Source of the DNA: Roseivivax sp. THAF197b
GTDB taxonomy: Bacteria > Pseudomonadota > Alphaproteobacteria > Rhodobacterales > Rhodobacteraceae
Direction: 5' to 3'
DNA: 64,000 bases
Assembly (NCBI RefSeq): GCF_009363255.1
Contig: NZ_CP045318.1
Coordinates: 844,001-908,000 of the forward strand
The notes below the pieces were generated by a model. The model made no database searches, was not told the DNA's origin, and worked only from the letters and a program-made list of their open reading frames with translations. Within the stretch, counting starts at the first letter, position 1. Each line of letters begins with the position of its first letter. The translations under genes and the position numbers were made by a program. This document shows, piece by piece, positions 1-8,831 of this stretch.

Positions 1-847
1 GCAAGCCCTTCGCGTCAGAGGCCGCAAAGGGCATCGCCACTTTCAGCCCCGGTACCTGCGCGAAAACTGCCGCCATGTCGTGGCTCAACTGTCCGCCCAT
101 CTGCTCCACCGCGCCGTGGGGGCCACGAAAGACCACCGGCACGGTCAGCGCGCCGCCGGTCATCGCTTCGGTCTTTGCCGCCGATTGCACGATCTGACCC
201 GCAGCCTGCAGGGCGAAGGCGAGGTTGCGAAACTCCACGACAGGGCGCAGTCCGGCCATGGCCGCGCCGATTGCCAAGCCCGCAACCCCTTGCCAGAGCG
301 GCGGCGCATCGACCACGCGGGCCGCGCCGAACCGCTCGATCAGGCCTTGCGTGACCTTGTAGGCGCCTTGCGCGCCGCCGACATCCTCACCGATCACGAA
401 GACGCTGTCGTCCCGCGCCATCTCTTCGGACAAGGCGTCCCGCAGGGCTTCGCGCACGGTCGTTTTGCTCGATGACACGCCTGTGTCCCAGTCGGCCTCG
501 ATATCCCGCGACTTCGGTTTCGCCGCCACGGTGCCCGTGTTCCGGGACTGGGGGGGCGCTGCCGCCGCGGGTTGCACCGCCTCCGCGTCCTCATCCATCA
601 AGCGCGCGATGGCGGAGCCCACCGGAACAGCTTCCGTGCCTTCGTCGATCAACAGCTCAGCGATCCGCCCGGTCTCGGGCGCTTCGATCTCCAGCACGGC
701 CTTGTCGGTTTCGATCTCGGCCAGAAGATCCCCTTCCTCCACCAGATCGCCGGGGCGCACCATCCAGCGGCGCAAGGTTGCGGCCTCCAGACCGGGCGAC
801 ACCTCCGGCATGGGTACGGCCCTGAGCACGGCCTCAGACCCCGGCAT
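1..847 (-). CDS. pdhB: Pyruvate dehydrogenase E1 beta subunit with N-terminal lipoyl domain (3' end outside window)
   Basis: This is the beta subunit of a thiamine-diphosphate 2-oxoacid dehydrogenase; with E1-alpha it decarboxylates pyruvate (or a related 2-oxoacid) and acetylates lipoate. Read on the minus strand, residues 1-75 form a lipoyl domain with the motif ETDKA carrying the lipoyl lysine. A Pro/Ala linker follows, then the E1-beta core (TVREALRDALSEEM, GEDVGGAQGAYKVTQGL). The gene runs off the left edge, so the C-terminus is missing. The start ATG (845-847) has a GGAGG about nine bases upstream and overlaps the pdhA stop by 14 bp, which suggests translational coupling. A second ATG at 809-811 would remove the overlap. 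E1-beta fused to a lipoyl domain is typical of alphaproteobacteria. The exact oxoacid substrate is inferred, not shown. Confidence 0.88.
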   Translation of the reverse strand, partial: MPGSEAVLRAVPMPEVSPGLEAATLRRWMVRPGDLVEEGDLLAEIETDKAVLEIEAPETGRIAELLIDEGTEAVPVGSAIARLMDEDAEAVQPAAAAPPQSRNTGTVAAKPKSRDIEADWDTGVSSSKTTVREALRDALSEEMARDDSVFVIGEDVGGAQGAYKVTQGLIERFGAARVVDAPPLWQGVAGLAIGAAMAGLRPVVEFRNLAFALQAAGQIVQSAAKTEAMTGGALTVPVVFRGPHGAVEQMGGQLSHDMAAVFAQVPGLKVAMPFAASDAKGL

Positions 848-1814
848 GGCGCAGCGCCTCCACAGGCTTTGCATCGGGCTGGGGGGCTGCCGATGCAGTG
901 TCTGAGGCGCCTTGGACCTCAGCCTTTATCTCCCGGTCCAGCGCTTTCAGCGCCGCGGCGTCCTCACCGGCGGCAATCAGTCTCTGGCGCAGGTTTTCCA
1001 CCGGATCGCGTTCGGCGCGGACGCGGCGCATCTCGGCATCGTTCATCGCCTTGTCCGCGGCGGCCAGCGCATGTCCGCGATAGCGATAGGTCATCATTTC
1101 GAGGCAGACCGGCCCCTTGCCCGCGCGAATGTCGAAGGTGACGCGATCCGCGGCCTCGGTCACGGCGAGCACGTCCATGCCGTCAACCTGCCGGGCCGGG
1201 ATACCATGCGCCTCGGCGCGCGCGGCCAGCGACCGGGCCTTGGGCGTGCGGTCCTGGCCCGGTGCGTGGGCGTTGTTCTCGATCACGAAGAGGATTGGCA
1301 GCGCCATGTCGGCGGCAAGGCGGTAAGCCTCGGCGACCTGGCCCTGCGCCGCGGCCCCGTCGCCATAGCTGCACAAGGTCAGACCACGCGTCTTTTGGTA
1401 GGATTGCGCGAAGGCCAGCCCCACGCCAATGGGAACTTGCAGGCCGGGAATGGCATGCCCACCGTAAAAGCCCAGTCCCGGATCGGCCATATGCATGGAG
1501 CCGCCCCAGCCTCCGGAATATCCTGTGTCGCGGCCCATCAGTTCCGCAAGAATTCGCTCGGGTGCCATGCCCGCCGCCAGCATGTGCCCGTGACAGCGAT
1601 GCGAGGCGACGCGCGTATCGCCTGTACGAAGATGCGCCGCCACGCCGACGATCACCGCCTCCTGACCGATGCAGAGATGGCAATAGCCGCCGATCTGGCC
1701 CATGCCGTAAAGCTGACCGGCCTTTTCCTCGAAGCGGCGAATGCGCAGCATGTCCCGCAGGTAGCCGCGCCAGGTCTGGCGCGTTTCGGCATCTGGGGAG
1801 GTCGCGTCTTGCAT
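834..1814 (-). CDS. pdhA: Pyruvate dehydrogenase E1 component, alpha subunit (divergent)
   Basis: A 326-residue thiamine-diphosphate-dependent E1-alpha. The early motif RIRRFEEKAGQLYGMGQIGG and GQEAVIVG are typical of bacterial PDH E1-alpha. The cofactor motif begins GDGAAAQGQ and ends in the ENN of VIENNAHAPG; family members usually have GDGAANQGQ. The segment after ENN (AHAPGQDRTPKARSL) and the loop after YRYRGH (ALAAADK instead of SMSDP) are also unusual. It is followed directly by the lipoyl-E1-beta gene, and the two should form a heterotetramer. The ATG at 1814 was chosen because homology begins just after it; longer in-frame extensions are low in similarity. It may be a second PDH-like complex for another 2-oxoacid. 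Confidence 0.88.
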   Translation of the reverse strand: MQDATSPDAETRQTWRGYLRDMLRIRRFEEKAGQLYGMGQIGGYCHLCIGQEAVIVGVAAHLRTGDTRVASHRCHGHMLAAGMAPERILAELMGRDTGYSGGWGGSMHMADPGLGFYGGHAIPGLQVPIGVGLAFAQSYQKTRGLTLCSYGDGAAAQGQVAEAYRLAADMALPILFVIENNAHAPGQDRTPKARSLAARAEAHGIPARQVDGMDVLAVTEAADRVTFDIRAGKGPVCLEMMTYRYRGHALAAADKAMNDAEMRRVRAERDPVENLRQRLIAAGEDAAALKALDREIKAEVQGASDTASAAPQPDAKPVEALRHAGV

Positions 1815-1881
1815 CGGGGTCTTCCAGGCGGCCGCAAATGGGTGTCCGAGGCAGCCTAGGCCGGGCGGTTCCGCGCGGCAA

Positions 1882-3255
1882 TCAGCAATTGGGCACGTTG
1901 ACGGCCAGCCCGCCAAGCGCCGTCTCCTTGTACTTCTCGGACATATCCGCGCCGACCTGCCGCATCGTCTCGATACAGGCATCGAGCGGCACGAAATGCT
2001 GACCGTCGCCTCGAAGGGCCAGCGAGGCCGCCGAGATCGCCTTGATCGCGCCCAGCCCGTTGCGCTCGATGCAAGGCACCTGCACGAGGCCGCGCACCGG
2101 ATCGCAGGTCATGCCCAGATGATGCTCAAGCGCGATCTCGGCGGCGTTCTCCACCTGCTCCGCTGTGCCGCCAAGAACCGCGCAGAAGCCCGCCGCCGCC
2201 ATGGCCGAGGCCGCGCCCACCTCCGCCTGGCAGCCCGCCTCCGCGCCCGAGATCGAGGCGTTGTATTTCACGAGCCCCCCGATCGCCGCGGCGGTCAGCA
2301 GGAAATCCGGCAGACGCGCCCGCGACGCGCCCGGCACGTGATCGAGCCAGTAGCGGATCGTCGCGGGCACTACGCCCGCCGCGCCATTGGTGGGGGCGGT
2401 GACGACCTGTCCGCCCGCGGCGTTCTCCTCGTTCACGGCCATGGCATAGGTCGAGATCCAGTCGTTGATCGTATGCGGCGCCGTCAGGTTGCGCCCATGC
2501 TCGGCCTGAAGCGCTTGCCGGATCGCGCCCGCACGGCGGCGCACGTTCAGCCCTCCGGGCAGATGTCCGCTGCCGTCGAGCCCGCGGTTCATGCAAGCCT
2601 CCATGACCTCCCAGATGCGCGCGATCCCCGCGTCGAGCTCGGCCGCCTTGCGGCGTGTGAGCTCATTGGCGCGTTTCATGCCTGCGATGCTGAGTCCCGA
2701 AGCCTCCGCCATTTCCAGCATCTGCGCGGCGGTCTTGAACGGGTAGGGCACGGGCGGGCCGTCATCGGTGTCGCGCCCCTCGGCCAGCTCCGCCTCGGTC
2801 AGCACGAAGCCGCCACCGACGGAGTAATAGACCTCCTGCATCAGCACGTCGCCCTGCGCATCGAGCGCCTCGATCCGCAGCCCGTTGGCATGGCCCGGCA
2901 ACGTCGTGTCGTAATCGAAGCGCAGATCGCGGTCGGGATCGAAGGCCAGCGTCCCGAGGCCATCCGGAAGCAATGTGGCCTCCGCCCGGATCCGAGCCAG
3001 CGCCTCTTCGGCCTCCTCCGCATCATAGGTCTCGGGCTTGAGCCCCGCGAGGCCGAGGATTACCGCGCGGTCGCTTGCGTGCCCGACCCCGGTGAAGGCC
3101 AGCGATCCGTGCAGCGAGGCCCGCACTCCGTGGAAGGAATACCCGGCGCTGCGCATGGCATCGAGAAACCGCGCCGCCGCCACCATCGGGCCCATCGTGT
3201 GGGACGAGGACGGGCCGATCCCGATTTTGAACATCTCGAAGACGGACAGGAACAT
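1882..3255 (-). CDS. sdaA: L-serine ammonia-lyase (iron-sulfur dependent)
   Basis: Converts L-serine to pyruvate and ammonia in the cytoplasm using a [4Fe-4S] cluster rather than PLP. The 457-residue protein has the N-terminal [18 protein letters not shown] signature of the beta domain and an alpha domain containing EAGCQAEVG and the pair of cysteines in [14 protein letters not shown], the usual cluster ligands. The last residue is a cysteine (NVPNC); in characterised single-chain enzymes such as that of Legionella, a C-terminal cysteine tail occupies the active site. The gene lies 67 bp upstream of pdhA on the same strand, so serine-derived pyruvate could feed the adjacent dehydrogenase; that link is inference. 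Confidence 0.95.
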   Translation of the reverse strand: MFLSVFEMFKIGIGPSSSHTMGPMVAAARFLDAMRSAGYSFHGVRASLHGSLAFTGVGHASDRAVILGLAGLKPETYDAEEAEEALARIRAEATLLPDGLGTLAFDPDRDLRFDYDTTLPGHANGLRIEALDAQGDVLMQEVYYSVGGGFVLTEAELAEGRDTDDGPPVPYPFKTAAQMLEMAEASGLSIAGMKRANELTRRKAAELDAGIARIWEVMEACMNRGLDGSGHLPGGLNVRRRAGAIRQALQAEHGRNLTAPHTINDWISTYAMAVNEENAAGGQVVTAPTNGAAGVVPATIRYWLDHVPGASRARLPDFLLTAAAIGGLVKYNASISGAEAGCQAEVGAASAMAAAGFCAVLGGTAEQVENAAEIALEHHLGMTCDPVRGLVQVPCIERNGLGAIKAISAASLALRGDGQHFVPLDACIETMRQVGADMSEKYKETALGGLAVNVPNC

Positions 3256-3480
3256 GGGGCCTCGCGCTGATACGATTCGCGACCGACCCTAACAGGCGCG
3301 CGCCGGGGACGCGTCCGGAATACGGCAGCTCGGCGCCGATTGCGTCATGCACGCCGCCCCCGGCACGCGGCAGAGACAGGCAGATACTCGCACGGGGTTC
3401 CTTGGCGCATTGACGCGATTTGCCCCTCGCGCCCGTCAGGTCTTGCCCCTATAAGGACGGCGCTGCCAAAGGAGACCCGC

Positions 3481-4263
3481 ATGTCCGGAGAATTGTCGCC
3501 TATCGACAAGGCGAAATACGTCGCCGCCAAGACCGCCGCCGATCTGGTTGAGGACGGGATGCGCGTGGGCCTCGGCACCGGCTCCACTGCCGCCTGGCTG
3601 GTGCGCTGCCTGGGCGAGATGGTGCGCGAGGACGGTCTCAAGATCCGCGGCGTGCCGACATCGACCCGCACCGCCGAGCTTGCCCGCGAGGTGGGCATCG
3701 AGGTGATCTCCCTCGACGAGGCGCGCTGGCTCGATCTCACCATCGACGGCGCCGACGAGTTCGACCCCGAGCTGAACCTCATCAAGGGCGGCGGCGGCGC
3801 GCTCCTGCAGGAAAAGATCGTGGCCACCGCCTCCGATCAGATGGCCGTGATCGCCGATGCCGCCAAGGAGGTCTCGACATTGGGGCATTTTCCGCTCCCG
3901 GTCGAGGTCGTGCCCTTCGGCTGGCAGACGACCCAGACCCTGATCGAGGAATTGCTGATCTCCATGGATGTGATGGGGCGGAAATCCTCGCTGCGCATGA
4001 CCGGCGAGCGGCCCTTCATCACCGATGAGGGCAACTACATCATCGACCTGCATCTCGGTCGGATCGGCGATCCGCGGCAGATGGCGCTGGTGCTGAACCA
4101 GATGCCCGGCGTGGTCGAAAACGGGCTCTTCATCGATATCTGCGACAAGGTCATCATCGGCTACGGCGATGGGCGCTGCGAGATGCGCGACATCAACGAA
4201 GGCACGGTGAGCGAGACGCGGCTCGATTTCGTCGAGGACGACAACCTCTTCTCAGATATCTGA
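3481..4263 (+). CDS. rpiA: Ribose-5-phosphate isomerase A
   Basis: Interconverts ribose 5-phosphate and ribulose 5-phosphate in the pentose phosphate pathway. The 260-residue protein contains the phosphate-binding GLGTGSTA motif, the catalytic-region TIDGADEFD and KGGGGALLQEK, all in the family's order. The ATG start is preceded by a clear GGAGA ribosome binding site. An in-frame extension upstream shows no family similarity. It is divergent from sdaA, with a roughly 225 bp intergenic region that must hold both promoters. It continues on the same strand toward gor, 222 bp away. Length and motifs fit the family with no anomaly. Confidence 0.97.
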   Translation: MSGELSPIDKAKYVAAKTAADLVEDGMRVGLGTGSTAAWLVRCLGEMVREDGLKIRGVPTSTRTAELAREVGIEVISLDEARWLDLTIDGADEFDPELNLIKGGGGALLQEKIVATASDQMAVIADAAKEVSTLGHFPLPVEVVPFGWQTTQTLIEELLISMDVMGRKSSLRMTGERPFITDEGNYIIDLHLGRIGDPRQMALVLNQMPGVVENGLFIDICDKVIIGYGDGRCEMRDINEGTVSETRLDFVEDDNLFSDI

Positions 4264-4485
4264 GCCGCCCGCGCGTCCCACCTGGGGACGGCGCGCTCCG
4301 CCCTGTCACGACCGGACCGGAAATACCTCCGGAGAGCGCGAGAGGCAGCGTCTCTCGCCTGGTACGCGCGGGCCTCGATGGCCCGTGCGGACCGGTTCTC
4401 GCGATTCCAGGCGTTCCCCGCAAGACGTCTGGCCATCGCCCGGCCCTTGTGGTCTACAAACCGCAACGACGAATGAGGGACCCCC

Positions 4486-5967
4486 ATGAGCGATTTTGAC
4501 TATGATCTGTTCGTCATCGGAGGCGGCTCCGGCGGTGTCCGCGCCGCACGTGTGGCCGCGGGCGAGGCAGGCGCGAAGGTCGCACTGGCCGAGGACAGCC
4601 GCTATGGCGGCACCTGCGTGATCCGCGGCTGCGTGCCCAAGAAACTCATGGTCTTCGCCTCCGAGTTCTCCCACGCGGCGGAAAATGCCCGCGGCTATGG
4701 CTGGCAGATGGAGCAGGGCACCTTCGACTGGTCGGTCTTCTCGGACCATCTGCGCGAAGAGCTCGACCGGCTCGAAGGGGTCTACAAGAAACTGCTCGAC
4801 GGGTCCGACGTCGAACGTTTCGATCAGCGCGCCCGCCTGAAGGATCCCCATACGGTCGTGCTGGAGGACGGCACCGAAAAGACCGCCAAGCATATCCTCG
4901 TCGCCACCGGCGGGCACCCGGTGCGCCCCGATCTGCCCAATGCGGAGCTGGGCATGGTCTCGGACGATATCTTCCTGATGGAGAAGCTGCCGAAATCCAT
5001 TCTGATCGTGGGTGGCGGCTACATTGCCTGCGAGATGGCGAATATCCTTGCCGGTCTGGGTGTCGAGGTCTCGCTATACGTGCGCGGCGCGCAGGTGCTG
5101 AACGGGTTCGACGACGAGGCCCGCGGCCTCATTGCCGAGGCGATGGAAACCCGCGGAATCGATATCCACACGGGCTCCAACATCGTCGAGATGCGCTGCG
5201 CCGAGGCCGAGGATTACGACGCATCCGAAGGGGCTGGCATGGGCGCACCGATCGAGGATGGCGGCGCGGTCGTGGGCGACAGCGGCATGGGCGGGCATGG
5301 CTCGGACGGCTCCGCCGAGAAGAAGGGCCCGATCTGGGTCAAGGCCACGAACGGGCGCGAGAAGATCTTCGATGCGGTGCTTTTTGCCACCGGCCGCAAG
5401 CCGAACACTGCCGATATGGGCCTCGAGGAGGCTGGCGTGACGCTGGGCCGCGGCGGCGAGATCGAGGTGGATGAATACAGCCAGACCTCGGTGCCCTCGA
5501 TCTACGCGATCGGCGATGTGACGGACCGGGTGAACCTAACGCCCGTGGCGATCCGCGAGGGCATGGCCTTCGTCGAGACCGTCTTCAAGGGCAACCCGAC
5601 GCCCGTCGATCACGACCTCATCCCCTCGGCGGTCTTCACCCAGCCCGAGCTGGGATCGGTCGGCATGACTGAGGCGGAGGCCGCTGAGCAGGAAGCGGTC
5701 GAGATCTACTGCACGTCCTTCCGCCCCATGCATTCCGCCTTCATCGGCAAGCCCGACCGAGTGCTGATGAAGCTGATCGTGTCGAAGGAAAACCGCAAGA
5801 TCCTGGGCTGTCACATCGTCGCACCATCGGCCGCCGAGATGATCCAGCTTGCAGGCATCGCGGTCAAAATGGGCGCTACCAAAGAGGATTTCGACCGCAC
5901 CTGCGCGGTCCACCCCACGATGTCCGAGGAGATCGTGACAATGCGGAACCCTGTGCGCAGCGCTTGA
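4486..5967 (+). CDS. gor: Glutathione-disulfide reductase
   Basis: NADPH-dependent flavoenzyme that regenerates reduced glutathione. Residues 8-20 are the FAD-binding IGGGSGG motif. The redox disulfide is Cys44/Cys49 in GGTCVIRGCVPKK. The NADPH domain has IVGGGYIACE near 174-183. The active-site His476 sits in HPTMSEE with Glu481. At 493 residues it is about 30-40 longer than usual: residues ~238-280 form a Gly/Asp/Ser-rich insertion (GAGMGAPIEDGG, GMGGHGSDGS) within the NADPH-binding domain, just before the strand leading to DAVLFATGRKPNT. The insertion is in frame and looks like a surface loop. The start has a modest upstream GAGGGA. Confidence 0.95.
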   Translation: MSDFDYDLFVIGGGSGGVRAARVAAGEAGAKVALAEDSRYGGTCVIRGCVPKKLMVFASEFSHAAENARGYGWQMEQGTFDWSVFSDHLREELDRLEGVYKKLLDGSDVERFDQRARLKDPHTVVLEDGTEKTAKHILVATGGHPVRPDLPNAELGMVSDDIFLMEKLPKSILIVGGGYIACEMANILAGLGVEVSLYVRGAQVLNGFDDEARGLIAEAMETRGIDIHTGSNIVEMRCAEAEDYDASEGAGMGAPIEDGGAVVGDSGMGGHGSDGSAEKKGPIWVKATNGREKIFDAVLFATGRKPNTADMGLEEAGVTLGRGGEIEVDEYSQTSVPSIYAIGDVTDRVNLTPVAIREGMAFVETVFKGNPTPVDHDLIPSAVFTQPELGSVGMTEAEAAEQEAVEIYCTSFRPMHSAFIGKPDRVLMKLIVSKENRKILGCHIVAPSAAEMIQLAGIAVKMGATKEDFDRTCAVHPTMSEEIVTMRNPVRSA

Positions 5968-6032
5968 ATTGCGCGCGGGGCCTCCCAGCTTAACACCAAT
6001 GAATTCTGCTTAACTGGAAGGGAAGACACCAC

Positions 6033-7193
6033 ATGGCAGGCAACAGCGGCGGCCCATGGGGCGGCGGCGGGCAATCGGGCGGCGGCAATGGCCCGCAGCG
6101 TCCGCAAGGCGGCGGTGGCGGCGGCGGACGACGCCCCGACAACAACCAGATGCCCGAAATCGACGAACTCGTACGCAAGGGACAGGAGCGTCTGCGCGTC
6201 CTCATGGGCGGCAAGGGCGATGGCCGCAACGGCACCGGCGGCGGCAATGGCGGCGGCGGTGGTCCGCAGGTCGGTCGCGGTACGGTCATCATCGGCCTTC
6301 TCGCCGTGCTCGCGGTCTGGCTCTATTCCAGCTTCTACACCGTGCGCCCGGAAGAGCAGTCGGTCGAGCTGTTCCTCGGCGAGTATTCCTCCACCGGCAG
6401 CCCGGGTCTGAACTTCGCGCCCTGGCCGGTCGTCACCTATGAAGTGATCAACGTCACTTCCGAGCGGACCGAGAATATCGGCATGCGCCGGGGCCGCGAC
6501 GGTGATGGCCTCATGCTGACCACCGATGCCAACATCGTGGATATCGAGTTCCAGGTCGTCTGGAACATCAAGGATCCCGCGCGTCTGCTGTTCAACATCC
6601 GTGACCCGCAGCTGACCGTTCAGGCGGTCTCGGAGTCGGTCATGCGCGAGATCATCGCGGCCTCGAACCTTGCACCGATCCTAAACCGCGACCGGGGTCT
6701 GATCGCCGATACCGCTCTGGCGAATATCCAGGAAACGCTGGACGAGTACGAGTCGGGCATCAACGTGGTCCGGGTGAACCTCGACCAGGCCGACCCGCCC
6801 GCCGAGGTGATCGACGCCTTCCGTGAGGTCCAGGCGGCCGAGCAGGAACGCGACCGTCTTCAGCGCCAGGCGGATGCCTATGCCAACCGTGTCCTCGCCG
6901 AGGCGCGTGGTCAGGCAGCCCAGACTCTGGAACAGGCCGAGGGCTATCGCGCCCGCGTCGTGAACGAAGCCATCGGTGAGGCTTCGCGCTTCATCTCCGT
7001 GGCCCAGGAGTTCAACCAGGCGCCCGAAGTGACCCAGCGCCGCCTCTATCTCGAGACGATCGAGCGCACGCTCGGCAGCATCGACAAGATCATTCTCGAC
7101 GAAAGCGGCAATGGCGGCGGCCAGGGCGTGCTGCCCTATCTTCCGCTCAACGAGCTGAACCAGAGACGCACGCAGACCGGAGGGTCGAACTGA
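6033..7193 (+). CDS. hflK: FtsH protease modulator subunit HflK
   Basis: SPFH/band-7 membrane protein that, with HflC, forms the large ring around the FtsH protease. The N-terminal ~85 residues are cytoplasmic and extremely Gly/Asn/Gln-rich, as in many HflK proteins. One membrane segment follows (GTVIIGLLAVLAVWLYSSFY), then the band-7 domain and a long Ala/Glu/Arg-rich coiled coil (QAAEQERDRLQRQADAYANRVLAEARG). Length is 386 residues. The ribosome binding site GGAAGGGAAG precedes the ATG. The stop and the hflC start overlap by one base (TGATG), so the two subunits are translationally coupled. Confidence 0.96.
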   Translation: MAGNSGGPWGGGGQSGGGNGPQRPQGGGGGGGRRPDNNQMPEIDELVRKGQERLRVLMGGKGDGRNGTGGGNGGGGGPQVGRGTVIIGLLAVLAVWLYSSFYTVRPEEQSVELFLGEYSSTGSPGLNFAPWPVVTYEVINVTSERTENIGMRRGRDGDGLMLTTDANIVDIEFQVVWNIKDPARLLFNIRDPQLTVQAVSESVMREIIAASNLAPILNRDRGLIADTALANIQETLDEYESGINVVRVNLDQADPPAEVIDAFREVQAAEQERDRLQRQADAYANRVLAEARGQAAQTLEQAEGYRARVVNEAIGEASRFISVAQEFNQAPEVTQRRLYLETIERTLGSIDKIILDESGNGGGQGVLPYLPLNELNQRRTQTGGSN

Positions 7194-8317
7194 TGAGTAA
7201 GCTCAATATCCTGATCGGCGCCGCGGTTCTGGTCGTGGTGGGCATCCTGTCGGCGATCTTCATCGTCGACGAGCGCGAAAAGGCGCTGGTGCTGCAATTC
7301 GGCCAGATCAAGCAGGTCCGCGAAGAGCCGGGCATCGGTTTCAAGGTGCCCTTCATCCAGGAAGTCGTGAAATACGACGACCGCATCCTGTCGCTCGACA
7401 CCGAAACGATCGAGGTCACGCCTTCGGATGACCGCCGTCTCGTGGTCGACGCCTTTGCGCGCTACCGGATCTCGGACGTCGTGCAGTTCCGTCAGGCCGT
7501 GGGCGTGGGCGGCATTCGGGCCGCGGAAGATCGTCTTTCGTCGATCCTGAACGCGCAGATCCGGGAGGTTCTCGGTGCCGATCAGGTCACGTCCGACACG
7601 ATCCTGTCGACCGAGCGCCGCAGCCTTGCCGTGCGCATTCGCGAACAGGCCCGCACCGAAGCGGCCAGCCTCGGCTTGCAGATCGTCGACGTGCGCCTGA
7701 AGCAGACCAACCTGCCGCAGCAGAACCTCGACGCGACCTTTGCCCGGATGCGGGCGGAACGGGAACGGGAAGCCGCGGACGAGATCGCGCGCGGTAACGA
7801 GGCCGCCCAGCGGGTTCGCGCCGCCGCCGACCGGACCGTGGTCGAGACTACTTCACAGGCGAACCGGGAAGCCGATATTGTCCGCGGTGAAGCGGATGCG
7901 GAGCGCAACAGCGTCTATGCCGAAGCTTTCGGCGACAATCCGGAGTTCTTCTCGTTCTACCGGTCGCTCTCGGCGCTGGAGCGCACGCTGCAGACGGACA
8001 ATTCGACGCTGGTGATGTCGCCCAACAGCGATCTCGTCGGCCCGCTCTTCGACGCGATCCGCGCGGAAGGCCTCTCGGCGGTCAGCATCTCGAACACCGA
8101 TATCGAGCGGCTGCGCGAGCTGGCACCGGATGTGCGCATCTCGCCGGATCTGCCGGACAGCGCCCGCGATCAGCTGGCGCCTCAGGACGATACGATGGCA
8201 CCGATCGGCGAGGATGAGACACTGGACGTGCCGCTTGGCGCCACGCCGGATGACGAAAGCGCGGCAACGCCTGAAGCCTCGCCGACCGAGGAAGAACCGT
8301 CCGAAGTGACGAACTGA
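7193..8317 (+). CDS. hflC: FtsH protease modulator subunit HflC
   Basis: Partner of HflK in the periplasm-facing SPFH complex that restrains FtsH. An N-terminal membrane anchor (LIGAAVLVVVGILSAIFIV) is followed by the band-7 domain (EREKALVLQFGQIKQVREEPGIGFKVPF) and a coiled coil rich in Arg/Ala/Glu. At 374 residues it is longer than the roughly 290-330 of most HflC proteins. The extra part is a C-terminal acidic, Asp/Glu/Pro/Thr-rich tail from about residue 315 with no recognisable fold. It starts one base inside hflK and is followed four bases later by a DUF2065 gene, forming the hflK-hflC-yjeT order known from other proteobacteria. Confidence 0.95.
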   Translation: MSKLNILIGAAVLVVVGILSAIFIVDEREKALVLQFGQIKQVREEPGIGFKVPFIQEVVKYDDRILSLDTETIEVTPSDDRRLVVDAFARYRISDVVQFRQAVGVGGIRAAEDRLSSILNAQIREVLGADQVTSDTILSTERRSLAVRIREQARTEAASLGLQIVDVRLKQTNLPQQNLDATFARMRAEREREAADEIARGNEAAQRVRAAADRTVVETTSQANREADIVRGEADAERNSVYAEAFGDNPEFFSFYRSLSALERTLQTDNSTLVMSPNSDLVGPLFDAIRAEGLSAVSISNTDIERLRELAPDVRISPDLPDSARDQLAPQDDTMAPIGEDETLDVPLGATPDDESAATPEASPTEEEPSEVTN

Positions 8318-8321
8318 TCCC

Positions 8322-8510
8322 ATGTCGGGCGACACCATTCTGGTGATGCTCGCAGGAGCACTGATCGTGGAGGGGCTGGCCTATGCGCTGGCCCCTTCGC
8401 TTGTCGAACGCCTGCTTGAGGCGCTCTCGGCCATGCCGCTCGACCAGCGCCGCACATTGGGGCTGGTGACCGTGGCGACCGGAGTCGTCGTTTTGTGGTT
8501 CGCGGTCTGA
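8322..8510 (+). CDS. DUF2065 small inner-membrane protein (YjeT-like)
   Basis: A 62-residue protein with two predicted membrane helices (TILVMLAGALIVEGLAYAL and GLVTVATGVVVLWFAV) joined by a short loop containing MPLDQRRTLG. Size, helix arrangement and position immediately after hflC match the DUF2065/YjeT family, whose biochemical role is unknown. It begins four bases after the hflC stop, so it is almost certainly in the same operon and may act with the HflKC complex. That functional link rests only on conserved gene order. Confidence 0.85.
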   Translation: MSGDTILVMLAGALIVEGLAYALAPSLVERLLEALSAMPLDQRRTLGLVTVATGVVVLWFAV

Positions 8511-8831
8511 ACGGTGCAAGACGGCCTTGGCCGGATGCGGCAGATCGCCTGACCGGCGCCGCACCATCGCTGCCATATCTCAAATCCCTCGCATTTTTGT
8601 CGCGCTCGAAGGCGGGCGCGAGTGTCCCGTACGGGCATTTGGTCCCGTTGATATCCTGCCGTGCCGTTGCGCAATCGGCGCCACATGGCGGCCGATCCGC
8701 CGGAAAAGCGGACTCACAACCGGGTGACTTGCATGATCGACCTTTGAGACCTGCGCGAAAGCGCCTATCTTTGAGGAAACCGGCAGCGCGGACTGCCGCA
8801 TGTCCGACCACAGATACAAGGATGCCCTGAT
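8511..8831 (+). other. Intergenic region upstream of the Do-type protease
   Basis: This stretch of 321 bases separates the hfl block from degP and holds no convincing gene in either strand. It presumably carries the promoter of the protease gene. I could not identify a clear sigma-70 or heat-shock promoter by eye. Confidence 0.4.
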
